NCBI GenBank assembly: GCA_004211785.1
Contig: SHBX01000001.1
Span: forward strand, 62,001-126,000
Direction of reading: 5' to 3'
DNA from: Winogradskyella sp.
GTDB lineage: Bacteria > Bacteroidota > Bacteroidia > Flavobacteriales > Flavobacteriaceae
Length of the DNA stretch: 64,000 bases
Shown here: positions 51,501-60,075 of the stretch, in pieces
How positions within the stretch are numbered: position 1 is the first letter of the stretch
How the letters are laid out: the number at the start of each line of letters is the position of its first letter
Notes under the pieces: generated by a model
Told to the model about the DNA's origin: nothing
Databases searched by the model: none
The model's input: the letters and a program-made list of their open reading frames with translations, nothing else
Program-made: the position numbers and the translations under genes

Positions 51501-54309
51501 TACAAATACAAGTTTTGCGGTTACAGGATTAACAGCAGAAACTCAGTACAGTTTTACTGTTACTGCAAAAGATGCCGCTGGAAATACATCAGCGGTAAGT
51601 AATACAACAACAATTACAACGGATGCTGTGCCAGTAACCTACTGTACATCACAGAGTTCAAATGTTAATGATGAGTTTATAAGTCGTGTTCAGTTAAACA
51701 CGATAGATAATTCGTCAGGAGCACAATTTTATTCAGATTTCACGGGTATATCGACGACATTAACCAAGGATACTCAGTATACGATATCCATTACTCCAAC
51801 ATGGACAGGGACATTATATAATGAGGGTTATTCGGTATGGATTGATTACAATAGGGATGGAGATTTCACGGATGCTGGGGAGCAAGTATTTACCCAAAGT
51901 CCGACACAAGCTACGCCAGTCAGTGGAAGTTTTACAGTGCCATCATCGGCATCAGAGGTTTCTACGCGTATGCGTGTAACGATGAGTTATAATGAGGTTG
52001 TAGGTCCATGTGCTTCATTCACTTATGGAGAAGTAGAAGATTACACGATAGTAATTGAAGGTAGTGGACCAGACACAGAAGCACCGGTAATTACTTTAAA
52101 TGGCTCAGCTACAATTAATCTCAATCAAGGCGAAGCCTATACAGAATTAGGCGCAACTGCTACAGATAATGTAGATGGTAACCTCACCTCAAGTATCGTA
52201 ACTACAGGCACAGTAAATACGAGTATTGCTGGCACATACACATTAACCTATAGTGTCAGTGATGCCGCAGGCAATAATGCAAGTGCAACACGAACGGTTA
52301 ATGTTATTGCAGATACTACAGCACCAGTAATTACCTTAAATGGTGCCTCGACGATAACATTAGAGTTAGGACAAGTTTATACAGAGCAAGGTGCGACGGC
52401 TACGGATAATGTAGATGGTAATCTGACCTCAAGTATCGTAACTACAGGCACAGTAAATGTAAATGTCGCAGGCACATATACAGTAACCTATAGTGTCAGT
52501 GATGCCGCGGGCAATAATGCAAGTGCAATACGAACAGTCACTGTAAATCCAGATACAACAGCGCCAGTAATAATATTAAATGGTGCATCTACAATTAACT
52601 TAAATGTAGGCGAGGCTTATAACGAGCAAGGCGCCACAGCAACGGATAACATCGATGGCAACCTTACCTCAAGTATCGTAACTACTGGTACGGTAAATAC
52701 AAGTGTAGCAGGCACCTATACAGTAACGTATAGTGTCAGTGATGCTGCAGGTAATAGTGCATCAGAAACAAGAACAGTAATTGTAAGCGCAGATACAGTT
52801 GCACCAGTAATTACATTAAATGGTTCAGCAACGGTTAACTTAACGGTAGGTGATGTCTATACAGATGCAGGCGCCACAGCAACAGATAACATAGATGGTA
52901 ATTTAACCTCAAGCATTGTAGTGACAGGTTCAGTAAATACAAATGCAGCAGCAAGCTATACACTAACTTACAATGTAAGTGATGCAGCAGGTAATGCAGC
53001 CACTCCAGTAGTAAGAACAGTTAATGTTAATGAGCCAGCAAATGGTTGTTCAGCAGGCATATCAACATTCCCATATGCTGAGAGTTTTGAATCTGGTGAT
53101 GGATGGACACAAGCTGGAGGTGATGATGGAAATTGGGTTAGAAATAGTGGTAGCACACCATCTAATACAACGGGTCCAAGTTCAGCTGTAAATGGTTCTT
53201 TCTATATGTTCTTAGAAGCATCAACAAATAATAGCCCAGGACAAATAGGCCCTAACGCAACGGCTATTTTAGTAAGCCCATGTTTTGATTTAACTAACGA
53301 AACAACAGCAACATTTAGTTTCCAGAATCATATGTATGGTACAAATATTGGGTCATTATCTCTAGAGGTATCTACAGATGAAGGCAGCTCATGGGCTTCA
53401 GTATGGAATTTATCAGGGAATCAAGGTAATCAGTGGAATCAAGTATCTGTAGACTTAGCTTCTTATTTAGGCCAGTCAATAACAATGCGATTTGTTGGCA
53501 TAACAGGTTCTAGTTGGAGAAGTGATATCGCAATAGATGATTTAGGATTAACTACTGATGGCGGTTCTACAGGAGGATGTGATGTGCTTAACTTCAATGA
53601 TTATACGTTAAACTCATTCTCAACTCAAGATAGCAACGGAGCTAATTCCATTGGAAATGGAGGAGCTTCATTAACATTAAGTAACAATACATGGAAATAT
53701 ATCGATTTTCCTTATACAGTTACCACAAGTACTGTGATTGAGTTAGAGTTCAGTAGTACTTCTGAAGGAGAAATTCATGGAATTGGATTTGAAAATAATA
53801 ATTCATTAACATCTTCATTTTACTTTAAGTTCTACGGAACACAAAATTATGGTATCACTAATTTTGATAATTATACAAGTGGAACTAGAACATATGTTAT
53901 TCCGGTAGGCGACTCTTATACTGGAGTTATGGACAGACTAGTGTTTATAAATGATAATGATGCAGGTTCTGGTAACAACTCTACGTTTGCTAATGTGAAA
54001 ATTTATGAAACTTCTTGTCCTGGAGCAAAAAACAAAATTACTTTTGGAGAAAGAGTAGATGTATTAGGTAATGAGGATGAAAATGCATTTAAAATGAAAA
54101 TATACCCTAACCCGGTGACAAATACTTTATATGTTGAGACTATAGGTATCGAAAATGCAACTTACAGAATTGTAAATATGATAGGTCAAACAGTATTACG
54201 TGGTTCTAACATTAACCAAATTGAAGTTGGTGAATTAAATAAAGGTGTATACTTTTTAGAGGTAAGCACAGAAAATGAATCAGTATCAAGAAAGTTTATC
54301 AAAAACTAG
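48502..54309 (+). CDS. 1935-residue T9SS-exported adhesin-like protein
   Basis: The start (MIKKLRLLLGSVSLLIVAIS) and pro-region (NSPFKETLTWDKRKRKKEG; RGPNDIGGRTRA) match the 18381 gene, as does the BNR/sortilin-like propeller to about residue 850. It lacks the PA and thrombospondin-3 parts. In their place are two FN3 domains (857-1043), a GEVED domain (1045-1188: WIDYNRDGDFTDAGE), four 80-residue Ig-like repeats of HYR/DUF5011 type (1190-1511), a MAM-like domain (1514-1687: FPYAESFESGDGW ... SDIAIDDLGL), a lectin-like beta domain (1690-1836) and a type A T9SS sorting domain (from 1864: KIYPNPVTN ... KFIKN). It suggests a cell-surface adhesin or binding protein; no protease or glycosidase residues are evident. 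Monocistronic, with a strong terminator. Confidence 0.88.
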   Translation: MIKKLRLLLGSVSLLIVAISAFTVLTKNESDKSQKILEEQREAHAKIMANSPFKETLTWDKRKRKKEGLPPNRYFEQMFELTVNPSTGKLDDGELTTLREEIAQRRANERNPGEVGNAWDERGPNDIGGRTRAILFDPNDASNNTVYAGGVSGGLWRNTNITNSSSQWQRVENVPGNLSVTSITVDPNNSNRWYVGTGEQYTAGDVVGNGVYVTNDGGTTWSSVNIPPAGPGTFEFNASNLFLSGIFYVNDIVAWNNNGNTELFVGVGAHVYGASSSPTNWLGLQTAGLYRSTNDGATWSRIETSNLQFDFQGTAYPVIPNDFEIGADNKLWMGTITTPGIGGTGGGRVFSTTNGGTWTEAGASPLTDSNRVEIAVSSSNANKMYALTQGVSSPVHVYTTTNGFGTISNGALPNDADNGIAANDFCRGQAFYDLMIEVDPNNDNILYVGGIDLFRSTNSAGSWTQISKWSNNPGLNTLSAPLVHADQHAMTFRPGNSNQAVFGNDGGIYYASSLSAASGSGSAISVRNNNYNVTQYVKAGIGPNGNGSTSVIFTAGAQDNGSQAFRNGNASPGINGSEELSDGDGFYTFVDKDGQYMIATFVNNVIYRFSLPWNGLGRRQGGATTLSSDQSRGDFVNQMDYDSDANRLLTNNSNQSQNAIKSINVASNSSGSITNAALTAKPTAFRASPFANNVWHVGLANGGLLRLNNVTNSSASFTTITTPFVGSVSSVRYGETANDIFVTVHNYGVTSVWATSNGGTSWASKEGDLPNIPVRDILQNPLNRDEAILATQLGVWSTSNFNSANPTWTQAYNGMSDVSVTSLDYWAVNGDDNNNQIIASTYGRGVFTGTFTATAVSDTEAPTVPTNLTAANTTQSTTDLSWTASTDNVAVSGYDVLQGGAVIASVSGTTTNYQVTGLSPNTTYAYSVVAKDASNNESAASNVVNVTTDAPDTSAPSVPTSLTASGVTATSANLSWTASTDNVGVASYDVLRDGAVIGNSTNTSFAVTGLTAETQYSFTVTAKDAAGNTSAVSNTTTITTDAVPVTYCTSQSSNVNDEFISRVQLNTIDNSSGAQFYSDFTGISTTLTKDTQYTISITPTWTGTLYNEGYSVWIDYNRDGDFTDAGEQVFTQSPTQATPVSGSFTVPSSASEVSTRMRVTMSYNEVVGPCASFTYGEVEDYTIVIEGSGPDTEAPVITLNGSATINLNQGEAYTELGATATDNVDGNLTSSIVTTGTVNTSIAGTYTLTYSVSDAAGNNASATRTVNVIADTTAPVITLNGASTITLELGQVYTEQGATATDNVDGNLTSSIVTTGTVNVNVAGTYTVTYSVSDAAGNNASAIRTVTVNPDTTAPVIILNGASTINLNVGEAYNEQGATATDNIDGNLTSSIVTTGTVNTSVAGTYTVTYSVSDAAGNSASETRTVIVSADTVAPVITLNGSATVNLTVGDVYTDAGATATDNIDGNLTSSIVVTGSVNTNAAASYTLTYNVSDAAGNAATPVVRTVNVNEPANGCSAGISTFPYAESFESGDGWTQAGGDDGNWVRNSGSTPSNTTGPSSAVNGSFYMFLEASTNNSPGQIGPNATAILVSPCFDLTNETTATFSFQNHMYGTNIGSLSLEVSTDEGSSWASVWNLSGNQGNQWNQVSVDLASYLGQSITMRFVGITGSSWRSDIAIDDLGLTTDGGSTGGCDVLNFNDYTLNSFSTQDSNGANSIGNGGASLTLSNNTWKYIDFPYTVTTSTVIELEFSSTSEGEIHGIGFENNNSLTSSFYFKFYGTQNYGITNFDNYTSGTRTYVIPVGDSYTGVMDRLVFINDNDAGSGNNSTFANVKIYETSCPGAKNKITFGERVDVLGNEDENAFKMKIYPNPVTNTLYVETIGIENATYRIVNMIGQTVLRGSNINQIEVGELNKGVYFLEVSTENESVSRKFIKN
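52081..53040 (+). repeat. Four tandem repeats of exactly 240 bp (80 residues)
   Basis: Units start at 52081, 52321, 52561 and 52801, each with GCACC(A/G)GTAAT..., TTAAATGG and, later, TCAAGTATCGTAACTAC or a close variant. Spacing is exactly 240 bases. Copies 1 to 3 are closest; copy 4 is more diverged. Confidence 0.85.
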
Positions 54310-54333
54310 AGATAAGATTCTCAATAAAATAAA

Positions 54334-54363
54334 AGCCCAGATGTTATGTCTGGGCTTTTATTT
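54334..54363. terminator. Bidirectional terminator between the giant gene and the exonuclease gene
   Basis: AGCCCAGA pairs perfectly with TCTGGGCT (loop TGTTATG) with AAAATAAA before and TTTATTTTA after, serving both convergent units. Confidence 0.88.
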
Positions 54364-55076
54364 TATATATGCTTTACTTCATTATCATGAAGTAGCTCGT
54401 CACCCCGAAGGCGCAAGAAAATCTGAGCGACAGCAATAGTGTCTTTTTCGCAATAGGTAATGATGCGGTCAATGTTATTTTCTTCATAAAAAACGCGATA
54501 CACCTCACTACCATCAATATCATCTTTTGGAGATGGGATTCCTAAAACATTAGTTAGTAATTTTAATGATGTGTAAGTTTTATAATCGCCAAATTTCCAT
54601 AGTTCTAAGGTGTCAAGATGCGGAACTTCCCATGGTTTTTTACCAAATAAATTCAATTTATATGGTAATTCTATATTATGAATAATCATTCGCCGAGCGA
54701 TATACGGAAAGTCAAATTCCTTACCATTATGCGCACACAATAAATGTTTGGTTTGGCTAAAATGTGAAATTAAAAGGCTTTTAAAGTCCTTCAGGATTTT
54801 AATCTCATCACCATAAAAAGACGTCACACGAAAGTTTCTGACATCTCCTTCCATTTTAAAATAACCTACCGAAATACATATTATTTTGCCAAATTCTGCC
54901 CAAATACCAGAACGGTCATAAAACTCTTCTGCAGTAAAATCTTCGCGGCGTTGATATTTAGATTTTGATTCCCAGAGTTGTTGCTTAGTGTCATCTAAAT
55001 CAGCAAAATTTTCGACTTCAGGAACGGTTTCAATATCTAGAAATAAGATATTTTCAAGATGAAGTTTTGAAATCAT
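54363..55076 (-). CDS. 3'-5' exonuclease (DNA polymerase B exonuclease-like)
   Basis: The DEDD active-site pattern is visible: FLDIETVPE (Asp-x-Glu, near residue 14), CAHNGKEFDFPYI (Asp near 121) and YCEKDTIAV (Asp near 213). The family is the PolB-exo2 group (predicted PolB-like 3'-5' exonuclease), which removes nucleotides with two metal ions. The 237-residue length is typical. It is the last gene of a seven-gene minus-strand run, 6 bases from the small membrane-protein gene upstream. Confidence 0.85.
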   Translation of the reverse strand: MISKLHLENILFLDIETVPEVENFADLDDTKQQLWESKSKYQRREDFTAEEFYDRSGIWAEFGKIICISVGYFKMEGDVRNFRVTSFYGDEIKILKDFKSLLISHFSQTKHLLCAHNGKEFDFPYIARRMIIHNIELPYKLNLFGKKPWEVPHLDTLELWKFGDYKTYTSLKLLTNVLGIPSPKDDIDGSEVYRVFYEENNIDRIITYCEKDTIAVAQIFLRLRGDELLHDNEVKHI

Positions 55077-55082
55077 AATCTG

Positions 55083-55442
55083 TTATTTTGAAGTTTTGAA
55101 AAGTAAACTTAACTGCTTTCCAAATAAGGCCGAAATCCCTGCAGCAATGCCGCCAATTATACCAGTAACTAATATGAGTAAATATTCATTTCCGTCTAAA
55201 GGCAATAGAATAGCTATTTTTTTGGCCAAGATGAAATCATTAGCACTACTCAGAGCAAAGGCGTAAACCATCCAAAATAATGTGATGGCCAAAAAAGGTA
55301 CAAAGAAGACTGCGCTCTTTTTTAAGCTGATTAATAATGCTGAAATAAAACCAGCCAACATCACTGACCACCATGGTAAAAACTGCGAAAATATTACCGC
55401 TAATACAATTGTAACTATAAAGTTGATACTATTCTTTTTCAT
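55083..55442 (-). CDS. Small four-helix membrane protein
   Basis: The 119 residues form about four hydrophobic segments (FIVTIVLAVIFSQFLPWWSVML, FFVPFLAITLFWMVYAFAL, LLILVTGIIGGIAAGISALFG among them). I do not recognise a family. Its ATG overlaps the penicillin-acylase stop by 4 bases, so translation is coupled. It may help insert or anchor an operon partner; that is only positional inference. Confidence 0.7.
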   Translation of the reverse strand: MKKNSINFIVTIVLAVIFSQFLPWWSVMLAGFISALLISLKKSAVFFVPFLAITLFWMVYAFALSSANDFILAKKIAILLPLDGNEYLLILVTGIIGGIAAGISALFGKQLSLLFKTSK

Positions 55443-57859
55443 TTTAAAGGCTTTAAGGTTTGCGTAGATTTTGTTGAAGTCGAATCATCTTGAGATTGCA
55501 TAAAATTGATTTCAAAATAATTACCTTTTGCCCAATCGTCAATAAAATTATCGTAATACTTACTACCTGGATTTCCGGATTGTCCGCCAGGATAGATACC
55601 ATAAGCTTTAGGCTTTTCGCTCATCTCTACAACCATTCGCCATGAAGGACCATGATTTCTAGTTGTGGCATTTACTGTATTTCCATCGCCTCCTATTGGA
55701 ATGTCTTGTATCGAAAAAGCAGGTAAAGCTTGTAGTAAATGGCCAACATAGGTGCGCTTATAATTTGCCCAATCGTAATCTCCATTTTTTTCAGCCCATG
55801 TGTTGAGTTTCTCAACAGTTTCCGTAAATGCTAATTGAATTAAATCTGTAGCAGTTTCCTTTTTTGTGGTTTCCAAAATATCCATAAATTCATCATTTGG
55901 ATGATTTTTTAGCATATACATATATTGATAAGTAAATGGCCATTTTAGAGTTTCGTCTTCAACATCAAACTCGTCCCAAAGCAAGTTATAAATACTATTG
56001 TTCCAACTTGAGAAAAAACCTGGAGCTTTACTGTCGATATGATTGTCAAAATCCCAGTTTTTCATTAAATCTAATGCTTCCTTCTCGTCATCATTTAGTT
56101 TTGAAACATCTAATTGCCCAATGAGATATGGTACAATTTCTTTTGCCTTTAAATTAAAGTTGTTGTTCTGTAAACCTTTAAAATCATTAACATCAAACTT
56201 TTCTTTAGACCTTAAGAAGTTATTAATTATTCGAGAACGATATGTGTCGTAACCGTCATTAAACACATAAAATGGATACATAGAGTCTGTTGGGTGCTGA
56301 TTTGCAGAACTCACAAAACCACGTTCAGGATTTTTGGTATGCGCATTATAGTCCGAAGGAATAAAATCTTTCCAATCGTGTTCAGGATTACTGCCATCCA
56401 TTAAAAATTTACCTTGACCTTTCCATTTGTTAGGAAATTGCCCTTGAACCCACATGGCGATGTCACCACTTTTTGAAGCAAATATAAAATTCTGTGCAGG
56501 TGCTACATGGTTTTTTATAGCGTTTCGATAACCATTGTAGTCTTTGGCGCGATTAAGCTTATAAAACAAATCGGTAAAGTTGTGTCCGATGTGTCCAGCC
56601 CATTTCATAGCGTAGCCTTTGAGCTCATCATCTGTTCTAAAACTATGGTCATAGCTCACTGGACCGTGATGTGTATAGATTACTGAATCTATGAATGTTT
56701 CTTTGCCTTTTATTTTTATTTCTTCAAGACGCACAGACGTTCCCTTCCATTGACCATTGTATTTGTAGGCTTGCTTTTTTTCATCTTGAAATTCGATACT
56801 GTACCAATCTTTAACATCTCGAGTGGCATTAGTAACACCCCAGGAAATATCTTCATTAAAACCAATAATAACACCTAAAGCACCTGGTAAAGTTGCACCG
56901 TAGACATTGTGGTCTGGTGTTGATAATTGCATAACAAACCAAATAGATGGAATGTTTAAGCTTAAATGCGGGTCACTAGCTAAAATAGCATTCCCAGTAA
57001 CTGATTTTTTTGGTGCAACCGCCCAATTATTACTACCATTATTTGGGTGTGGCTTTTCCATTAGTTTTGATATGGAAACCGAATCGTTTTCTATTTCTCC
57101 TTGAGGAATATCAGCTATTTTAGAATCTATAAAACTCCAATCTGTTTCTTTTGGAATTACTGGGTCGATGATATCATAAAAATCTGGGAATAACATATCA
57201 AAACGCTTCTTACCAAACTTTTTGATGGTATTTGTAAATTCTAAATCGTAGTCTCGACCGCACAGCATATCTGTCATATACATGAGCAAATGCATTGTTT
57301 TTTCGGCAGTCCAAGCTTCAGGTTTGTAACCTAAGAGTTTGTATTCTACAGGATAACTTTCTGGCAATAAGGTTTCTATATAAGCATTAACGCCATCGCT
57401 ATAGGCTTCAAGTAAAGCTAAAGCTGCTGGGTCTTTTTTGACAATCTCCAAACTGTTTTCTGCTCCAAACAACATGCCGTTTCGGCGTTGCTCACGGTCA
57501 TAATCTAGAGCACCTTCACCTATAATTTCTGATAATCTACCTGCAGCAGCATAGGTCTGAAACTCCATTTGCCACAAACGATGTTTTGCTGTGATGTAAC
57601 CTTGCGCTTTATATAAATCTGCATCGTTTTTTGCAAAAATATGTGGAATCAATTGCTCATCGTAATGAACAGTCACAGTATCTTCAAGACCTGAAATAGT
57701 AATTTCTCCAGTGACAATGTCATCAGCTTCGTTTTGCCAAATACCTTGGTTAGGCGCCAAGAATTTTCCTAAAGCAGGAATACTGCCGAACTTAGTGTTT
57801 AGGCCATAAAAAACAGCAACTGTTAGTACAAAGAATAGAAGGAGTTTAAGATATTTCAT
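55439..57859 (-). CDS. Penicillin acylase family hydrolase
   Basis: These Ntn hydrolases are made as precursors that cut themselves into alpha and beta chains. The signal segment (LLLFFVLTVAVFYGLNTKFG) directs export. The beta-chain nucleophile is Ser276 in NNGSNNWAVAPKKS, and LASDPHLSLNIPSIW, GATLPGALGVIIGFNEDISWGVTNA are the usual downstream motifs. The 806-residue length is normal for Bacteroidota members. Family substrates include penicillins and acyl-homoserine lactones, so the natural one cannot be told. It sits between two small membrane-protein genes and near a class C beta-lactamase-like gene. Confidence 0.92.
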   Translation of the reverse strand: MKYLKLLLFFVLTVAVFYGLNTKFGSIPALGKFLAPNQGIWQNEADDIVTGEITISGLEDTVTVHYDEQLIPHIFAKNDADLYKAQGYITAKHRLWQMEFQTYAAAGRLSEIIGEGALDYDREQRRNGMLFGAENSLEIVKKDPAALALLEAYSDGVNAYIETLLPESYPVEYKLLGYKPEAWTAEKTMHLLMYMTDMLCGRDYDLEFTNTIKKFGKKRFDMLFPDFYDIIDPVIPKETDWSFIDSKIADIPQGEIENDSVSISKLMEKPHPNNGSNNWAVAPKKSVTGNAILASDPHLSLNIPSIWFVMQLSTPDHNVYGATLPGALGVIIGFNEDISWGVTNATRDVKDWYSIEFQDEKKQAYKYNGQWKGTSVRLEEIKIKGKETFIDSVIYTHHGPVSYDHSFRTDDELKGYAMKWAGHIGHNFTDLFYKLNRAKDYNGYRNAIKNHVAPAQNFIFASKSGDIAMWVQGQFPNKWKGQGKFLMDGSNPEHDWKDFIPSDYNAHTKNPERGFVSSANQHPTDSMYPFYVFNDGYDTYRSRIINNFLRSKEKFDVNDFKGLQNNNFNLKAKEIVPYLIGQLDVSKLNDDEKEALDLMKNWDFDNHIDSKAPGFFSSWNNSIYNLLWDEFDVEDETLKWPFTYQYMYMLKNHPNDEFMDILETTKKETATDLIQLAFTETVEKLNTWAEKNGDYDWANYKRTYVGHLLQALPAFSIQDIPIGGDGNTVNATTRNHGPSWRMVVEMSEKPKAYGIYPGGQSGNPGSKYYDNFIDDWAKGNYFEINFMQSQDDSTSTKSTQTLKPLK

Positions 57860-57869
57860 TTTTTATAAA

Positions 57870-58403
57870 TTATGTTTTTCCTTTTTTAATAATCCATTTC
57901 GAAATCTTATAATAATTGGTCAATAATAAACAGCCAATTAAAAGATTTATCCCTGAAAAAATCCAATCAAAATAGTCCTTACTTGAACCAAAAGAATTAT
58001 CAATAAAGTAATTTATATTACCTCTTTGTATTTCAGTCTTAAAAGCTAAAAAGGAATACTCAATAAAATTCGAAAATTCAGATACAATTAAAAAACCACT
58101 GATAAGGATTATTCCTAACATTAAAACTTTTTCAGAATTAAAATTAGAAAGTTCAATTTCTGAATCATCAAAACCTTTATCAATCTTTAAAAAATCAATA
58201 ATAGCATCTGTTTTTTTAATTAAAAAAACATAAATCAAAATAGATAAAAACGTTGCTAACAAAGCTATTGCAATTATTACAATATTTTCATAATCAAAAA
58301 ACGAATACATAAGGTTAGTAGGAACCCAACTAAATACGGTTAGTATAATTGAATAAAGCGCAAAAATTTTAATTAGTACTCTAAAGAAATCTCTTTTTGT
58401 CAT
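57870..58403 (-). CDS. Four-helix membrane protein of unknown function
   Basis: Four hydrophobic stretches are seen (IFALYSIILTVFSWV; ENIVIIAIALLATFLSILIYVFL; VLMLGIILISGFLIVSEF; FSGINLLIGCLLLTNYY) in 177 residues, with an acidic loop (DKGFDDSEIELSNFNSE). I recognise no family. It lies 10 bases from genes on each side in the acylase operon. Base composition looks somewhat more AT-rich than its neighbours. Confidence 0.7.
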   Translation of the reverse strand: MTKRDFFRVLIKIFALYSIILTVFSWVPTNLMYSFFDYENIVIIAIALLATFLSILIYVFLIKKTDAIIDFLKIDKGFDDSEIELSNFNSEKVLMLGIILISGFLIVSEFSNFIEYSFLAFKTEIQRGNINYFIDNSFGSSKDYFDWIFSGINLLIGCLLLTNYYKISKWIIKKGKT

Positions 58404-58413
58404 TTAATTAAGT

Positions 58414-59568
58414 TTATTTTCCTAACATTTCATAAGCTTCCTCAATATACAAACTGATATCATCTGTAAAGGTTTTGGTACCAATATCAGGTGATTTTTG
58501 ATGCCCTAAACGTACTATAATCACATTGTCTTCTGGCTGAACAAATACATATTGCCCTAAGTGGCCGCGCATCATAAAGAAGTCTTTACCTAAGTGTTTT
58601 TTAAGCCACCAACCATAACCATATTGAGGACTTTGAAGGAAACGTGGCACTACAGATTTTGCCACAAAAGAGGAATCTAAGATTTGTTTACCATTCCATT
58701 TGCCATGGTCTTTATAGAGTTTGCCAAAACGTGCAAAATCTTTGGCATTACTGGCAATACAACAATACGCTTTTACCAAATCATGATCTTCGCTATCGAC
58801 TTGCCAAAGGGTTGCGTTTTCGCTACCTAATGGTTCCCAAAAGCTATCGCTAAAATAATCGTATAATGGTTTTCCTGTTGCTTTTTCAATAACCATTGCT
58901 AACATTTGCGTGTCGCCACTAGCGTATTTAAAACTTTTACCTGGGTCGGTTTCCATTTTAAGACCATTCATAACTTTAGCTAAATCGTCATCAAAATAAG
59001 CACGAGTAGTTATAGATAATGGCGAATAATAAGCTTCATCCCAATTGGTGCCAGAGGCCATACTACTTAAATCACCTACAGTCATTTTTGCTGCTTTACC
59101 CTCGCAAAATGCTGGTAAAAAATCACAAACAGGTTGGTCTAAACTTTTAATGTGGCCTTGCATAATAGCTTTTCCCATTAAACCAGACACATAACTTTTT
59201 GCCATGGAAAAAGAGTTGGATTTTGAATCTTCATTAAAACCGTCATAATAGTTTTCGAACCAAATGCTATCGTTTTTAATAATCACATAAGCAATGCTTC
59301 CCCAATCTTTATTGGCTTTATTTAAACGCTCTGTTTCGGTTGCGGAATTGTAATCTTTATGGTTTGGCCATGCTTGCGGATTACTACTTGCATCTACAGG
59401 TTGATTATCAAAATGTTTGTAATCTTCAAGATATGCTGTGGTGTGACCTCTAAAATAGATGGTTCTTACCGCTTTGAGTAAATAATCTGTATCTGTGATG
59501 TAGAGTACCGCGACAAGTAATCCAAAAAATATGATAAGTACTTTGAATAGTTTTTTTAGGAATTTCAT
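58414..59568 (-). CDS. Serine hydrolase, class C beta-lactamase/esterase family
   Basis: The protein has an N-terminal membrane helix (KVLIIFFGLLVAVLYITD) and the penicillin-recognising fold. SxxK is seen as FSMAKSYVSG (near residue 131), followed by FKYASGDTQ in the place of the YxN motif and RGHLGQYVF in the place of KTG (HxG). Such sets are typical of esterase/DD-peptidase relatives of AmpC rather than true beta-lactamases. The 384-residue length is normal. With the penicillin acylase and the CNNM/CorC protein it belongs to the same operon. Confidence 0.88.
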   Translation of the reverse strand: MKFLKKLFKVLIIFFGLLVAVLYITDTDYLLKAVRTIYFRGHTTAYLEDYKHFDNQPVDASSNPQAWPNHKDYNSATETERLNKANKDWGSIAYVIIKNDSIWFENYYDGFNEDSKSNSFSMAKSYVSGLMGKAIMQGHIKSLDQPVCDFLPAFCEGKAAKMTVGDLSSMASGTNWDEAYYSPLSITTRAYFDDDLAKVMNGLKMETDPGKSFKYASGDTQMLAMVIEKATGKPLYDYFSDSFWEPLGSENATLWQVDSEDHDLVKAYCCIASNAKDFARFGKLYKDHGKWNGKQILDSSFVAKSVVPRFLQSPQYGYGWWLKKHLGKDFFMMRGHLGQYVFVQPEDNVIIVRLGHQKSPDIGTKTFTDDISLYIEEAYEMLGK

Positions 59569-59601
59569 TTTTGTTATTTAGGAATTTAAATATACTAAAC
59601 C

Positions 59602-60075
59602 TTAAAATAAAGTTTGTTGTTTGTTCTCACTTTCGTGATTAATCAACCACTGTTTACGATGTAATCCACCAGCATAACCTGTTAAACTGCCGTCACTTCC
59701 AATAACGCGATGACATGGAATAATTATCCAAAGTGGATTTTTCCCGTTGGCGTTTGCAACGGCTCTAATAGCTTTTGGGTCACCTAACTTTTTTGAGAGT
59801 TCTAGATAAGAGCAAGTTTTGCCAAATGGAATTTGTTGCAATTGTTGCCACACTCTTTTTTGAAAATCGGTACCACTAGGATTTAATTTTAAGTCAAAAT
59901 CTTGTAGCTCTTCTCTAAAATATGCTTTGAGTTGCGTAACACAATCCAATAAATCTTCAGGGATAAGTTCTGATAACTCTCCAGTTGTATCTCCTATTGA
60001 AACTCTAGCTATACCATCTACATCACCAGTAATTTTGGCGTGACCTAATGGTGTTTCAATAGTACAGCTTTGCAT
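59602..60075 (-). CDS. ogt: Methylated-DNA--protein-cysteine methyltransferase
   Basis: Ogt repairs O6-alkylguanine by moving the alkyl group to its own cysteine. The acceptor is Cys121 in IIPCHRVIGSDGSLTGYAGG, preceded by the helix-turn-helix segment FGKTCSYLELSKKLGDPKAIRAVANANGKNP split near residues 84-114. At 157 residues it is the short, Ada-C-free form. Its start codon overlaps the CNNM/CorC stop by 1 base (TAATG-type), so the two are coupled. Confidence 0.95.
   Translation of the reverse strand: MQSCTIETPLGHAKITGDVDGIARVSIGDTTGELSELIPEDLLDCVTQLKAYFREELQDFDLKLNPSGTDFQKRVWQQLQQIPFGKTCSYLELSKKLGDPKAIRAVANANGKNPLWIIIPCHRVIGSDGSLTGYAGGLHRKQWLINHESENKQQTLF

Noticed and set aside
52081-53040. 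Possible CRISPR-like array
   Set aside because: Repeats are 240 bases, in frame and coding for Ig-like domains; there are no short repeats with unique spacers.
58414-59568. True beta-lactamase
   Set aside because: SxxK is present but the YxN and KTG positions are changed (YAS, HLG), which fits esterase or peptidase relatives better.
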